The position numbers were made by a program, and so were the translations under genes. The notes beneath the pieces were generated by a model. It did not search any database and had not been told where the DNA came from. It worked only from the letters and a program-made list of their open reading frames with translations. 64,000 nucleotides of DNA, from the NCBI RefSeq assembly GCF_031202305.1, contig NZ_CP101731.1:1178001-1242000 (forward strand). Reading direction: 5' to 3'. Source of the DNA: Pelagibacterium sp. 26DY04. GTDB taxonomy: Bacteria > Pseudomonadota > Alphaproteobacteria > Rhizobiales > Devosiaceae. Positions 1 to 9,416 of the stretch are shown here, one piece after another. Position 1 is the stretch's first letter. Each line of letters opens with the position of its first letter.

Positions 1-162
1 CTGTTCCGCGAAGGGCAGGGCGTGGTGGCCGAAGGCAGCTTGCAGGCTGACGGAAGCTTCCTGGCCACCAACGTGCTGGCCAAGCACGACGAAAACTACA
101 TGCCCCGCGAAGTGGCGGATTCCCTGCAGGAGCAGGGCGTCTGGCAGGGCGAGGAAGGATAA
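1..162 (+). CDS. ccmE: Cytochrome c maturation protein CcmE, C-terminal part (cut by window edge)
   Basis: An open frame runs in from the left edge and stops with TAA at 160-162. The visible 53 residues ([14 protein letters not shown]..., then [13 protein letters not shown]) are the C-terminal end of CcmE, the periplasmic haem chaperone. CcmE binds haem covalently through a histidine upstream of this part and passes it to CcmF. The HDENYMP motif is a family signature. The stop lies 6 bp before ccmF, so the genes are probably one operon. The start and the haem-binding histidine are outside the window. Confidence 0.9.
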   Translation: MFREGQGVVAEGSLQADGSFLATNVLAKHDENYMPREVADSLQEQGVWQGEEG

Positions 163-168
163 TCGGCC

Positions 169-2145
169 ATGACCATCGAGCTGGGACATTTCGCGCTTAT
201 TCTCGCTTTCGTTCTCGCCATCGCGCAGGCCGGCATCGGCTTTGCGTTCTGGCGCGGAAGCGAGCTGGTCCAGCGTTTCGTGTCCCAGGCGGCGGTGCTG
301 CAGTTCGCGCTGGTGGGACTGGCCTTTGCCGCGCTCGTCCAGGCCTTCGCGGTTTCCGATTTTTCGCTGGAGCTTGCGGTGGCCCATTCCCACTCGCTCC
401 AGCCGATGCTCTACAAGATCACCAGCGTCTGGGGTAACCACGAAGGCTCGATGCTGCTTTTCGTGCTGATCCTGGTGCTGTTCGGCGCCGCGGTGGCCGC
501 TTTCGGGCGCAATCTGCCGGGCGATCTCAAGACGCTGGTGCTGGCCAATCAGGGCCTGATGGTGGCCGCGTTTTCGGGGTTCGTGCTCTTCACCTCCAAT
601 CCCTTCTGGCGTGTCGATCCCGCGCCGATTGATGGGACCGAGCTCAATCCGGTGCTGCAGGATATCGGGCTCGCGATCCATCCGCCGCTGCTCTATCTCG
701 GCTATGTCGGCTTTTCGATCTGCTTTTCCTTTGCCGTTGCCGCACTGGTTTCCGGCCGGATCGATGCGGCATGGGCGCGCTGGGTGCGGCCCTGGACGCT
801 GGCGAGCTGGGCGTTCCTGACCCTTGGCATCGCCATGGGCTCGTACTGGGCCTATTACGAGCTGGGCTGGGGCGGCTGGTGGTTCTGGGATCCGGTGGAA
901 AACGCCAGCTTCATGCCCTGGCTGTCGGGCACCGCGCTGCTCCATTCGGCCATCGTCATGGAAAAGCGCAGCGCGCTCAAAATCTGGACGATCTTTCTAG
1001 CGATCATCACCTTTTCGCTCAGCCTGCTCGGCACGTTCCTCGTGCGCTCGGGCATTCTGACATCGGTGCATTCCTTTGCGTCCGACCCGACCCGCGGCAT
1101 GGTGATCCTGACCATGCTGGGCCTGTTCATCGGCGGCGCGTTTGCCCTCTTTGCGCTGCGTGCTTCGGCCTTGAGGCATGGCGGATTGTTCGCGCCGATC
1201 AGCCGCGAAGGCGCTCTCATCCTCAACAATCTGTTCCTTTCGGCGGCAACGGCCGGCGTGCTGATCGGCACGCTCTATCCGCTGGTTCTCGAGTCGCTGA
1301 CCGGCCAGCGCATCACTGTGGGCGCGCCGTTCTTCGACCTGACGTTCGGGGCCCTCATGGTGCCGCTGCTGTTGTTGATACCGTTCGGGCCGTTCCTGGC
1401 CTGGAAGCGCGGCGACCTCGTCGCCGTCGGTCAGAGACTGATGGCGGCGATCATCGTGACCGTCGTGCTGACCCTGCTGGTCTTCGGGTTCATGGGCTTC
1501 CCGGTCAGCCTGGCGCCTATCGGGCTCGGCATCGGCATCTGGGTGATGGTGGGTGCGATCGCCGAACTGGCCGATCGTGCCGCGATTGGCCGCGTCAAAC
1601 TCGGCCAGAGCTGGGCGCGGCTCAAGGGACTGCCCCGGACCGCGTGGTCGACGGCGATCGCCCATTTCGGCGTCGGCGTGTCTGTCATCGGCATTGTATG
1701 CGCAACGGCGTTCCAGACCGAGATCGTAACTTCCATGCGTCCCGGCGAAGCCATGGAAATTGCCGGTTACACCGTAACCTATGAGGGCGAGGCCCAGGTG
1801 AGCGGCCCCAACTTCACTGCCGAGCAGGGCAGCTTCACCATCACCTCGCCCTGGGGTGGGGAACGCGCGCTGACGTCGGAACGCCGGGTCTATGCGGTGA
1901 GCGGCACGCCGACCACCGAGGCGGGTATCCGGACCTACGGCTTTAGCCAGATGTATGTGCAGTTCGGCGAGCGGTTCGGCGCGGATGGGCGCGCGGTGCG
2001 CCTCTGGCACAAGCCCTATGTGCTGCTCATCTGGCTGGGCGCGGTCATCATGGCCGGGGCCGGCTTCCTTTCCCTCAGCGATCGCCGCATGCGGATCGGC
2101 GCGCCGGCTGGGGCCAGGAAACGGGCAGCGGAGGCGGCGGAATGA
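169..2145 (+). CDS. ccmF: Cytochrome c haem lyase subunit CcmF
   Basis: A 658-residue polytopic inner-membrane protein of normal family length. CcmF takes haem from CcmE and, with CcmH, attaches it to CXXCH motifs of apocytochromes c in the periplasm. The tryptophan-rich haem-handling motif WGGWWFWDPVEN is near residues 234-245. Conserved histidines flank it (for example LGLAIHPPLLYLGYVG near 170). Many hydrophobic helices alternate with short loops, and a long periplasmic segment lies near residues 510-610. The ATG follows ccmE by 6 bp. The 3' end overlaps ccmH in an ATGA, which implies coupled translation. Confidence 0.95.
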   Translation: MTIELGHFALILAFVLAIAQAGIGFAFWRGSELVQRFVSQAAVLQFALVGLAFAALVQAFAVSDFSLELAVAHSHSLQPMLYKITSVWGNHEGSMLLFVLILVLFGAAVAAFGRNLPGDLKTLVLANQGLMVAAFSGFVLFTSNPFWRVDPAPIDGTELNPVLQDIGLAIHPPLLYLGYVGFSICFSFAVAALVSGRIDAAWARWVRPWTLASWAFLTLGIAMGSYWAYYELGWGGWWFWDPVENASFMPWLSGTALLHSAIVMEKRSALKIWTIFLAIITFSLSLLGTFLVRSGILTSVHSFASDPTRGMVILTMLGLFIGGAFALFALRASALRHGGLFAPISREGALILNNLFLSAATAGVLIGTLYPLVLESLTGQRITVGAPFFDLTFGALMVPLLLLIPFGPFLAWKRGDLVAVGQRLMAAIIVTVVLTLLVFGFMGFPVSLAPIGLGIGIWVMVGAIAELADRAAIGRVKLGQSWARLKGLPRTAWSTAIAHFGVGVSVIGIVCATAFQTEIVTSMRPGEAMEIAGYTVTYEGEAQVSGPNFTAEQGSFTITSPWGGERALTSERRVYAVSGTPTTEAGIRTYGFSQMYVQFGERFGADGRAVRLWHKPYVLLIWLGAVIMAGAGFLSLSDRRMRIGAPAGARKRAAEAAE

Positions 2146-2606
2146 AGCGTCTCGTTGCGGGATTGCTGATGCTTGCGGCGCTCCTTGCGCCCATGGCGGC
2201 CGGGGCGGTGCAGCCCGACGAGGTTCTGAGCGATCCGGTGCTCGAAGAACGGGCGCGTTCCATCTCGGGAAACCTGAGATGCCTCGTCTGCCAGAACCAG
2301 TCGATCGACGATTCCGATGCCGAGCTGGCGCGTGACCTGCGGGTGCTGGTTCGCGAGCGGCTGGTGGCTGGGGATACCGACACCGAAGTCTATGATTTCG
2401 TGGTGGCGCGCTATGGCGAGTTCGTGCTGCTCAGCCCGGTCTTTGCCGGCCATACGATCATTCTCTGGGTCGCCACTCCCATTCTTCTGATCGGTGGATT
2501 GATCGCGCTGGTCATTTGGGCGGTGCGCCGCCGAAAGCCCGTGCCTGCGCCTGAGGGGCTGTCTGCCGAAGAGGCCAGGGCGCTCGAGAAGCTTCGCAAG
2601 AGCTGA
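2142..2606 (+). CDS. ccmH: Cytochrome c maturation protein CcmH (CycL)
   Basis: A 154-residue protein with an N-terminal signal sequence (hydrophobic to about residue 22), the thioredox motif LRCLVCQNQ with cysteines 47 and 50, and one C-terminal membrane helix (about 105-127). It keeps apocytochrome c cysteines reduced for haem ligation and acts with CcmF. This is the short alphaproteobacterial CycL form, without the TPR domain of E. coli CcmH; that part is usually a separate CcmI, presumably upstream of the window. The start codon is inside the ATGA overlap with ccmF. Confidence 0.93.
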   Translation: MKRLVAGLLMLAALLAPMAAGAVQPDEVLSDPVLEERARSISGNLRCLVCQNQSIDDSDAELARDLRVLVRERLVAGDTDTEVYDFVVARYGEFVLLSPVFAGHTIILWVATPILLIGGLIALVIWAVRRRKPVPAPEGLSAEEARALEKLRKS

Positions 2607-2790
2607 GCGGTCCTCATGCGATGGGGCCAACCGGCGGGGCAGTGCGCCTGCCGCCAACGGCTTTTTCAAAGCCACACTTCCGCCCGCTCCATTACGAAGT
2701 TTTAATGTAGGCGCAACTGCGCGGAAAGACGCGACTTACTACATACACCGCAACACCAAACCCAAGGTGTGTATGAGAGAGGACTTTTCC

Positions 2791-4317
2791 ATGGCCAAAA
2801 TGCTTTCTACACCGACCCGCAAGCTGGTCGCCGCCTCCGCGCTGGCGATGGTTGCGGCTGCCGGTACGCTCGGTGCCGGTTTCGTGAACACGCAACCCGC
2901 CCAGGCTCAGCAGGTGGGCACCGAGGTGGGCAACCCGCCGATGACCGGCTTTGCAGACCTCGTTGAATCGGTTTCGCCGGCTGTCGTCTCGGTCCAGGTG
3001 AGCGTCGAAGCGCCCATGCAGCAGATCCAGGGCGGGCCGAACTTCCAGTTCGAATTCCCCGATCTTCCCGAAGACCACCCCCTGCGCCGCTTCTTCGATC
3101 AGTTCGAGGAACCGTTCAACGGGCCCAACGACCGTCCCAACCGTCCGCGCGAATTCATGCAGGCGATGGGTTCGGGCTTCATCATTTCGCCCGACGGTTA
3201 CATCGTGACCAACAATCACGTCGTCCAGGACGCCACCGAAGTGTCGGTGCTGCTTGAGGACGATACCGAACTGGCCGCCGACGTGGTGGGCACCGATCCG
3301 CGCACTGATCTGGCTCTGCTCAAGATTCATGAAGAGCGGGACGATCTGCCCTTCGTGGAATTTGCGACCGATGAAGCCCGCGTGGGCGACTGGGTCGTTG
3401 CCGTGGGCAACCCGTTCGGTCTCGGCGGCACCGTGACCGCCGGTATCGTCTCGGCCCGTGGCCGCGACATCAACGCCTCCTACTATGACGACTTCCTCCA
3501 GATCGACGCGGCGGTCAACCGCGGCAATTCGGGCGGCCCCTCGTTCAATACCGAGGGCAAGGTCGTCGGCGTCAACACCGCCATCTTCTCGCCCTCGGGC
3601 GGCAATGTGGGTATCGCGTTCGCCATTCCCGCCCAGCTCGCCCAGAGCGTGATCTCCCAGCTCCAGGAGAATGGCTTTGTGACCCGCGGCTTCCTTGGCG
3701 TCTCGCTGCAGGATCTCAATGAGGATCTTGCCGACGCGCTCGGGCTCGCCAACACCAATGGCGCACTGGTCACCGAGCCGATCGAAGGGGCCCCGGCCGC
3801 TGATGCCGGCATCGAATCGGGCGACGTGATCGTCTCGGTCGATGGCGAGGGCGTTGAAAATGCGCGTGAGCTTTCGCGCGTCATCTCCCAGCGTTCGCCC
3901 GAATCCGATGTGGTGCTCGGCGTGATCCGCGGTGGCGAGGAACTCGACATCACCGTTACCCTGGACCGTCTCGAGGAAGAGGAAGCCGCGCCCGAAACTC
4001 CCGCCGAGGAGGAGCAGGCCGATCCTGAGGCGACCAACTCCTATATCGGTGTTGCCGTTGCTCCCAATCCCGATGGGGAAGGCGTGGTGATCGAGGACGT
4101 CGATCCGCAGGGCCCGGCCGCCGCGCGCGGCGTCATGCCCGGCGATGTGATCGAACAGGCCAATGGCGGTGCCATTTCCCAGCCTGAAGACCTCGTTGCC
4201 GCTCTCGATGCGGCGCGCGAGGAGGGCAAATCGGCGATCTCGCTGCGCATCTCCCGCGATGGCGTCGCACGCTTTGTGGGCATCCCGCTCGAGGCCGAAG
4301 TACAAGAGCAAGAATAA
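2791..4317 (+). CDS. degP: DegP/Do-family periplasmic serine protease
   Basis: A 508-residue HtrA-type protease/chaperone for misfolded envelope proteins. An upstream GTG at 2767 stays in frame. I chose the ATG at 2791 because GAGAGGA lies 8 bp before it and because it gives a clean signal peptide ending near QPAQAQ. The catalytic triad is His143 (NNHVVQDA), Asp173 (DPRTDLALL) and Ser247 (GNSGGP). Two PDZ domains follow, at about 295-385 and 415-500, joined by a Glu/Pro/Ala-rich acidic linker (EEEEAAPETPAEEEQ). A 184-bp gap separates it from ccmH, so it probably has its own promoter, though I could not assign one. The gene sits just upstream of a two-component pair. Confidence 0.95.
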   Translation: MAKMLSTPTRKLVAASALAMVAAAGTLGAGFVNTQPAQAQQVGTEVGNPPMTGFADLVESVSPAVVSVQVSVEAPMQQIQGGPNFQFEFPDLPEDHPLRRFFDQFEEPFNGPNDRPNRPREFMQAMGSGFIISPDGYIVTNNHVVQDATEVSVLLEDDTELAADVVGTDPRTDLALLKIHEERDDLPFVEFATDEARVGDWVVAVGNPFGLGGTVTAGIVSARGRDINASYYDDFLQIDAAVNRGNSGGPSFNTEGKVVGVNTAIFSPSGGNVGIAFAIPAQLAQSVISQLQENGFVTRGFLGVSLQDLNEDLADALGLANTNGALVTEPIEGAPAADAGIESGDVIVSVDGEGVENARELSRVISQRSPESDVVLGVIRGGEELDITVTLDRLEEEEAAPETPAEEEQADPEATNSYIGVAVAPNPDGEGVVIEDVDPQGPAAARGVMPGDVIEQANGGAISQPEDLVAALDAAREEGKSAISLRISRDGVARFVGIPLEAEVQEQE

Positions 4318-4322
4318 TAACG

Positions 4323-4351
4323 ATCGGGGCCGGGCTACGCTCGGCCCCGAT
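4323..4351 (+). terminator. GC-rich hairpin after degP
   Basis: Arms ATCGGGGCCG (4323-4332) and CGGCCCCGAT (4342-4351) are perfectly complementary around a 9-nt loop, 5 bp after the degP stop. No clear T-run follows, so it may be a weak terminator or an mRNA 3'-end stabiliser rather than a strict intrinsic terminator. Confidence 0.5.
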
Positions 4352-4420
4352 GCTGTTCCTGTTCGCTTGCCGGTGAGGGTGTATCGCCTCGCCGGCGGCT
4401 TGGGGCATCGGGGGCAATCC

Positions 4421-5092
4421 ATGAAAATCCTGGTCATCGAAGACGATCGCGAAGCAGCGTCCTATCTCATTCAGGCGCTCGATGAATGCGGCCATATCGC
4501 CCATCACGCGAGCGATGGTGAGACCGGCTTCGCCATGGCCTCAGGCATGGAATACGATGTCCTGATCGTTGATCGCATGCTGCCGCGCCGCGATGGCCTG
4601 TCGATCATCGAATCCCTGCGCGCCGAAGGCGACCAGACGCCGGCGCTGATCCTTTCTGCGCTCGGCGAAGTCGACGACCGCGTGACCGGATTGCGCGCTG
4701 GCGGCGATGACTATCTGGTCAAGCCCTATGCCTTCTCCGAACTTCTCGCGCGGATCGAAGTCATGGCGCGCCGTTCGGCCCCGAGCGAGGCGGCGACGTC
4801 CTATCAGGTGGGCGATCTCGTGCTCGACAGGCTTTCGCGCAAGGTCGAGCGGGGCGGCGAGCAGATCGTGCTGCAGCCGCGAGAGTTCCGCCTTCTCGAA
4901 TATCTGATGAAAAATGCGGGGCGGGTCGTCACCCGTACCATGCTGCTCGAAAACGTCTGGGACTATCATTTCGACCCCCAGACCAATGTGATCGACGTGC
5001 ACATGTCGCGGCTGCGCGCCAAGGTGGACAAAGGCCATGAGCGCCAATTACTGCAGACTGTGCGCGGCGCGGGATATGTGATCCGTGAGTGA
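4421..5092 (+). CDS. OmpR/PhoB-family response regulator
   Basis: A 223-residue transcriptional regulator. The N-terminal receiver domain has the acidic pocket IEDDREA, phospho-acceptor Asp51 in LIVDRMLP, and the switch lysine in DDYLVKPY. A C-terminal winged-helix DNA-binding domain follows (about 125-222; LQPREFRLLEYLMKNAG, DVHMSRLRAKV). The frame is open further upstream, but the ATG at 4421 starts the conserved MKILVIEDD. Its end overlaps the histidine kinase by 8 nt, which marks it as the cognate regulator. In rhizobia an equivalent pair lies between degP and glnE; its signal is not evident from sequence. Confidence 0.92.
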   Translation: MKILVIEDDREAASYLIQALDECGHIAHHASDGETGFAMASGMEYDVLIVDRMLPRRDGLSIIESLRAEGDQTPALILSALGEVDDRVTGLRAGGDDYLVKPYAFSELLARIEVMARRSAPSEAATSYQVGDLVLDRLSRKVERGGEQIVLQPREFRLLEYLMKNAGRVVTRTMLLENVWDYHFDPQTNVIDVHMSRLRAKVDKGHERQLLQTVRGAGYVIRE

Positions 5093-6503
5093 CGCGCCAC
5101 AGCGCTCGTTTCGCCTTCGCAACCTGTGGCGGACGACCACGGTTCGCCTCACGGCGATGTTCATCGCCATCTTCGTGGGCTTTGCCATCGTTCTTCTGGC
5201 GCTGATCGCCTATCAGAGCACCATCCAGCTTCAGCGCGAGCAGTTCCGCAGCGTCGAGCGCGAGATCGCGCAGATCCGCTTGCTGTCGCGGCAGTCCGGT
5301 ATCCGCGCCGTTGCCTTTGCGGTGCAGCGGCTGGCCGACCGGCCGGGGCCGGGCATCTACTATCTGGGCGACCCTACCGGCGTCATGATCGCCGGCAACG
5401 TCACCGATTTTCCTCCGGCGGTTCTCGCCGAACCGGGACGGTTCGAGCTTGCCTATGAGCGCGGCCGCGAGATTTATGGCGGCCCGGAAGAGCAGGTGCC
5501 GACGCAAGGGACGGCGATTGTCGAATCGCTGGAGCTTCCCAATGGCCTGCGCCTGGTGATCGGCCGCGATGTGGGGGAGCGGCGGGGCTTTAACGCCATC
5601 ATCCTGCGCACTTTCTTTGCCGGCACGCTGGGCATCATTCTGCTGTCGGTGCTGGCGGGCGGCTTTACGGTCCGCTACGTGCTGCGGCGCATCGACGGCA
5701 TAACGGGCACCTCAAACAAGATCATCTCGGGCAATCTATCCGAGCGCGTTCCTGTGACCGGCCGCAATGACGAGTTCGACGCGGTTGCGACGAGCCTTAA
5801 TGCCATGCTCGACAGGATCGAGCGGCTGATGATTGGGCTCAAGGAAGTAAGCGACAACGTTGCTCACGACCTCAAGACGCCGCTCACGCGCCTCCGCAAC
5901 AAAGCGGAAGCGGCCCTGCGCGAGAACGCCGATCCGGCTGCCCAGCGGGCCGCGCTGGAAACGACCATCGCCGAATCCGATCAGCTCATCCGCACGTTCA
6001 ACGCCCTGCTATTGATCGCGCGGGCCGAGGCGGGGACGTCGACCGGAGCATTTTCCAATATCGACATCAGCGAGGCCGCCGCCGACGTCGCCGAGCTTTA
6101 TACGCCCGTCGCCGAAGACGCCGGTATCAGCCTGCAGACACGAATCGAGCCGGGAATCCGCATGCAGGCAAATCGCGAACTGATCGGGCAAGCCCTTGTG
6201 AATCTTGTCGAAAACGCCATAAAGTACGGCAAGAACGCCGAGGACGGGGGCAGCATCACGCTGGCCGCGAAGCGCGAAACCGGGAGGATCGTCATTGAAG
6301 TCGCCGACACGGGCCCCGGCATACCGGAAAGCGAGCGCCAGCGCGTTTTCGAACGCTTCGCGCGACTGGAGGCCAGCCGTACGGAAGCGGGTGCCGGGCT
6401 GGGGCTTGCGCTCGTTTCTGCAGTCGTGCGCCTCCACGGTGGCACTGTCCGGTTCGAAAACAATGAGCCGGGTGCAAAAGCGGTCATCACTTTTCCTCTC
6501 TAG
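5085..6503 (+). CDS. Sensor histidine kinase paired with the upstream regulator
   Basis: A 472-residue membrane kinase starting at a GTG that overlaps the response-regulator stop. It has a first membrane helix (about 22-45), a periplasmic sensor of roughly 120 residues, a second helix (about 175-197) and a HAMP linker. The HisKA H-box DNVAHDLKTPLTRLRNK carries His261. The HATPase domain shows the N-box LVENAIKYG and the G-boxes DTGPGIPESE and GAGLGLALV. It should autophosphorylate at His261 and phosphorylate Asp51 of the neighbour. glnE follows after 15 bp, so read-through into glnE is likely. Confidence 0.93.
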   Translation: MSDAPQRSFRLRNLWRTTTVRLTAMFIAIFVGFAIVLLALIAYQSTIQLQREQFRSVEREIAQIRLLSRQSGIRAVAFAVQRLADRPGPGIYYLGDPTGVMIAGNVTDFPPAVLAEPGRFELAYERGREIYGGPEEQVPTQGTAIVESLELPNGLRLVIGRDVGERRGFNAIILRTFFAGTLGIILLSVLAGGFTVRYVLRRIDGITGTSNKIISGNLSERVPVTGRNDEFDAVATSLNAMLDRIERLMIGLKEVSDNVAHDLKTPLTRLRNKAEAALRENADPAAQRAALETTIAESDQLIRTFNALLLIARAEAGTSTGAFSNIDISEAAADVAELYTPVAEDAGISLQTRIEPGIRMQANRELIGQALVNLVENAIKYGKNAEDGGSITLAAKRETGRIVIEVADTGPGIPESERQRVFERFARLEASRTEAGAGLGLALVSAVVRLHGGTVRFENNEPGAKAVITFPL

Positions 6504-6518
6504 CGGGACGGCGAGACT

Positions 6519-9416
6519 ATGACGGCACTTGGCCAAAAACTGCGCCCGCTGCCAGGCGGTGCCGACGAACGCGGCTGCGCCGACGTGCTCGCTGCCCTAA
6601 ACGATCCGAAGGACCGTGCCGCCGTTGAAGCGGCGGCATCGACACTCGCTCCGATCTTTGTGACAGCCCCATACCTGCGTGACCTGGCGGTACGGCACGC
6701 GCAATGGTTCGCTGGCGCGCTGCGGCGGGAGCCCGAAGAAAGCTTCGTGGCGCTGATCGAAGACATGCGCGGCGCCGGTCGATCAACCGACGAGGCGGAG
6801 CTGGTACGGCGCCTGCGGATAGGTAAGGGCAGGGGGGCGCTCCTGTCTGCGGTGGCCGAGATTGGTGGCGTATGGTCGGCCCGCGAGACGACACGCTGCA
6901 TGTCCGACCTCGCCGATGCCGCGCTTGAGGCAGCCATCGACTTCCTGATGGCTGAATCGGCGCGGGATGGGAGGTTGGCGCTGCCGCCCGAGAAAGCCGA
7001 TGCCGCCCATTCCGGCCTCGCCATCTTCGCGCTCGGCAAGCATGGCGGGCAGGAACTCAACTATTCCTCCGATATCGATATCGTCGCCTTCTATGATCCG
7101 CATCAGGGGGTGCTGCCGTCCGATGCGGATCACAACAAGTTCTATGTTCGCATCGTTCGCCGGCTGGTAGCGATCATGCAGGACCGGACGGCGGACGGAT
7201 ATGTCTTCCGCACCGATGTGCGCCTGCGCCCCGATCCGGGATCGACGCCGGTGGCGATCTCGGTCGATGCGGCGCTGGGCTATTATGAATCGCGGGGACA
7301 GAACTGGGAGCGCGCTGCCTGGATCAAGGCGCGGCCATGCGCCGGAGATCTGGCGCTCGGCAACAGGTTCCTTAAGGAGCTTGTCCCGTTCATCTGGCGC
7401 AAGCATCTCGATTTCGCGATGATCGCCGACATCCAGGCGATGAAGCGCCAGATCAATATTCACCGCAAGGTCGGCGCCGAGCGCGTGCTGGGGCACAACG
7501 TCAAGCTCGGGCGCGGCGGTATCCGCGAGATCGAATTTTTCGTCCAGACCCAGCAATTGATCGCCGGCGGCCGCGACCCCGATCTGCGCGTGCGGCCCAC
7601 GGTCGAGGCCCTGGCGGCGCTGGTCGCCGGCAAATGGATCGGGGAGGACACCGCGCAGGATCTCGAGCAGACCTACTGGTTCCTGCGCGCGGTGGAAAAC
7701 CGCCTGCAGATGCTGCGCGATGAGCAGACCCACGTGATGCCGGAAACCGAGGACGGTGTCGCCGAGATCGCCCTGCTGATGGGCTATGAAACGCGTGAGC
7801 AGTTTGAAACCGATTATCGGACCGCATTGTCGCGCGTTTCGGATTATTACGCCGAGTTATTTTCGGAAGGCGAGAGCCTTTCGGGCGAATTGGGCAATCT
7901 CGTCTTCACCGGCAGCGACGATGATCCCGATACGCTGGAAACTCTGGCTGGCCTGGGATTTTCCAGCCCTGCCGCTGTGTCGGCAACCATCCGCAAATGG
8001 CACTATGGCGGCTATGCCGCCACGCGTGCCGCCAAGGCGCGCGAGCATCTGACCGAACTCATTCCGGGGCTTCTCAAGACCTTTGCCGAGAGCGGCAATG
8101 CCGATGTGGCTTTCTCTCGCTTTAACGATTTCCTGACGCGCCTTCCGGCGGGCGTCCAGATGTTCGCGCTGCTGCGCAATCACGCCTATCTGCGCCAGCT
8201 TTTGCTCGATTTCATGTCCTCCGCCCCTCGGTTGGCCGAAGCGGTGATCCATCGCGCCCATGTGGTGGATGGGCTGATCGATCCATCCTTTGTCGGCTAT
8301 ATCGCGACTTCGGAGTCGCTGGTCGCCAGCGTCGATGCGTTCCTTGCCGAGGCCCGCAGCTTCGAGGATCTGATCGACAGGGCCCGCATCATCGGTCAGG
8401 AGCAGAAATTCCTGATCGCGGCAGGTCTGGTGGGCGGCGCGCTGTCGGCTGAACAGGCCGGGCGGCAGTTCACGGCTTTGGCCGAAACGCTGCTTGCGCG
8501 CCTCTTTGCGGCCGTCCGGGAGAATTTCGCCGAACGTCACGGCGCGGTGCCCGGCGCCCGCGTTGGCCTGTTGGCTTTCGGCAAAATGGCCAGCCGGGAA
8601 ATGACGCTGACATCCGACCTCGACTTTATTCTGCTCTATGACGTGCCCGAGGGAAGCGCGGGCTCGGATGGCGAACGGGCGCTGGACGTTTCGACATATT
8701 TCACGCGCCTGACCCAGCGCCTGATCGCCGCCATTTCGGCACCCACTGCCGAGGGCGTGCTTTACGAGGCGGATATGCGCCTGCGCCCCTCGGGCAATGC
8801 CGGACCCTTGGCGACCAGCCTCAGGCGCTTCCGCGCCTATCAGCGCGACGAGGCATGGACCTGGGAGCATTTGGCGCTGACCCGGGCTCGGCTTTTCATC
8901 GGTGACAAGGATCTACCTCAGACCGTCGAGGGCGAGATTGCAGAAATCATGGCCTTGCCGCGCGATCGGGCAAAGATCGTCGGCGACGTTCTGGATATGC
9001 GCGCCCTCATGGCCAAGGAGCGCCCGCCGCGGCATCCCTTCGATCTCAAGCTCCACCAAGGTGGGTTGGTCGATCTCGAATTCATTGCCCAGACCGCTCA
9101 GCTTCTCGAAGGTGAAGCGCTTGGTATTCCCCAAGCTCCACCGGTCCGCGTGCTGCTGCAGCTAAGCGAAACGGGAATTTTGGCCAAAGGCGAGCGGCTG
9201 GCCGAAATCCACACGACCTACAGCAACATCCTGCAATTGATGAGCGCCTGCCTCATCGATCCGCTCAAGGATGAGGGATGGACGCCCGCGTTTCGGGAAT
9301 TGGTGGCGCGGCGAACCAATTATCCGGACTTCTCGCGCCTTGAGGCCGACATAGCCGCGATGCGGGACGAAGTGAGCGCGGCTGCGGCGCAGTTCTATGC
9401 TCAAATGAAGGGCTAG
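6519..9416 (+). CDS. glnE: Bifunctional glutamine synthetase adenylyltransferase/deadenylase
   Basis: A 965-residue enzyme that attaches AMP to, or phosphorolytically removes it from, a tyrosine of glutamine synthetase, adjusting nitrogen assimilation to PII state. Two nucleotidyltransferase domains are present. The N-terminal deadenylase has GKHGGQELNYSSDIDIV with Asp185 and Asp187. The C-terminal adenylylase has GKMASREMTLTSDLDFI with Asp700 and Asp702. GlnD PII-uridylyltransferase-like helical regions lie between and after them. Length matches rhizobial GlnE. Its TAG stop shares the CTAG tetranucleotide with the stop of the opposing kinase gene. Confidence 0.96.
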   Translation: MTALGQKLRPLPGGADERGCADVLAALNDPKDRAAVEAAASTLAPIFVTAPYLRDLAVRHAQWFAGALRREPEESFVALIEDMRGAGRSTDEAELVRRLRIGKGRGALLSAVAEIGGVWSARETTRCMSDLADAALEAAIDFLMAESARDGRLALPPEKADAAHSGLAIFALGKHGGQELNYSSDIDIVAFYDPHQGVLPSDADHNKFYVRIVRRLVAIMQDRTADGYVFRTDVRLRPDPGSTPVAISVDAALGYYESRGQNWERAAWIKARPCAGDLALGNRFLKELVPFIWRKHLDFAMIADIQAMKRQINIHRKVGAERVLGHNVKLGRGGIREIEFFVQTQQLIAGGRDPDLRVRPTVEALAALVAGKWIGEDTAQDLEQTYWFLRAVENRLQMLRDEQTHVMPETEDGVAEIALLMGYETREQFETDYRTALSRVSDYYAELFSEGESLSGELGNLVFTGSDDDPDTLETLAGLGFSSPAAVSATIRKWHYGGYAATRAAKAREHLTELIPGLLKTFAESGNADVAFSRFNDFLTRLPAGVQMFALLRNHAYLRQLLLDFMSSAPRLAEAVIHRAHVVDGLIDPSFVGYIATSESLVASVDAFLAEARSFEDLIDRARIIGQEQKFLIAAGLVGGALSAEQAGRQFTALAETLLARLFAAVRENFAERHGAVPGARVGLLAFGKMASREMTLTSDLDFILLYDVPEGSAGSDGERALDVSTYFTRLTQRLIAAISAPTAEGVLYEADMRLRPSGNAGPLATSLRRFRAYQRDEAWTWEHLALTRARLFIGDKDLPQTVEGEIAEIMALPRDRAKIVGDVLDMRALMAKERPPRHPFDLKLHQGGLVDLEFIAQTAQLLEGEALGIPQAPPVRVLLQLSETGILAKGERLAEIHTTYSNILQLMSACLIDPLKDEGWTPAFRELVARRTNYPDFSRLEADIAAMRDEVSAAAAQFYAQMKG

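Noticed and set aside
2607..2790. RpoE- or RpoH-type promoter before degP
   Set aside because: A stress promoter is expected, but I found no convincing -35/-10 pair; GGAAAG...ACTTAC is too far from any consensus to call.
2692..4437. A 581-codon minus-strand frame over degP
   Set aside because: degP has its full catalytic triad and PDZ domains on the plus strand; the antisense frame is a composition artefact.
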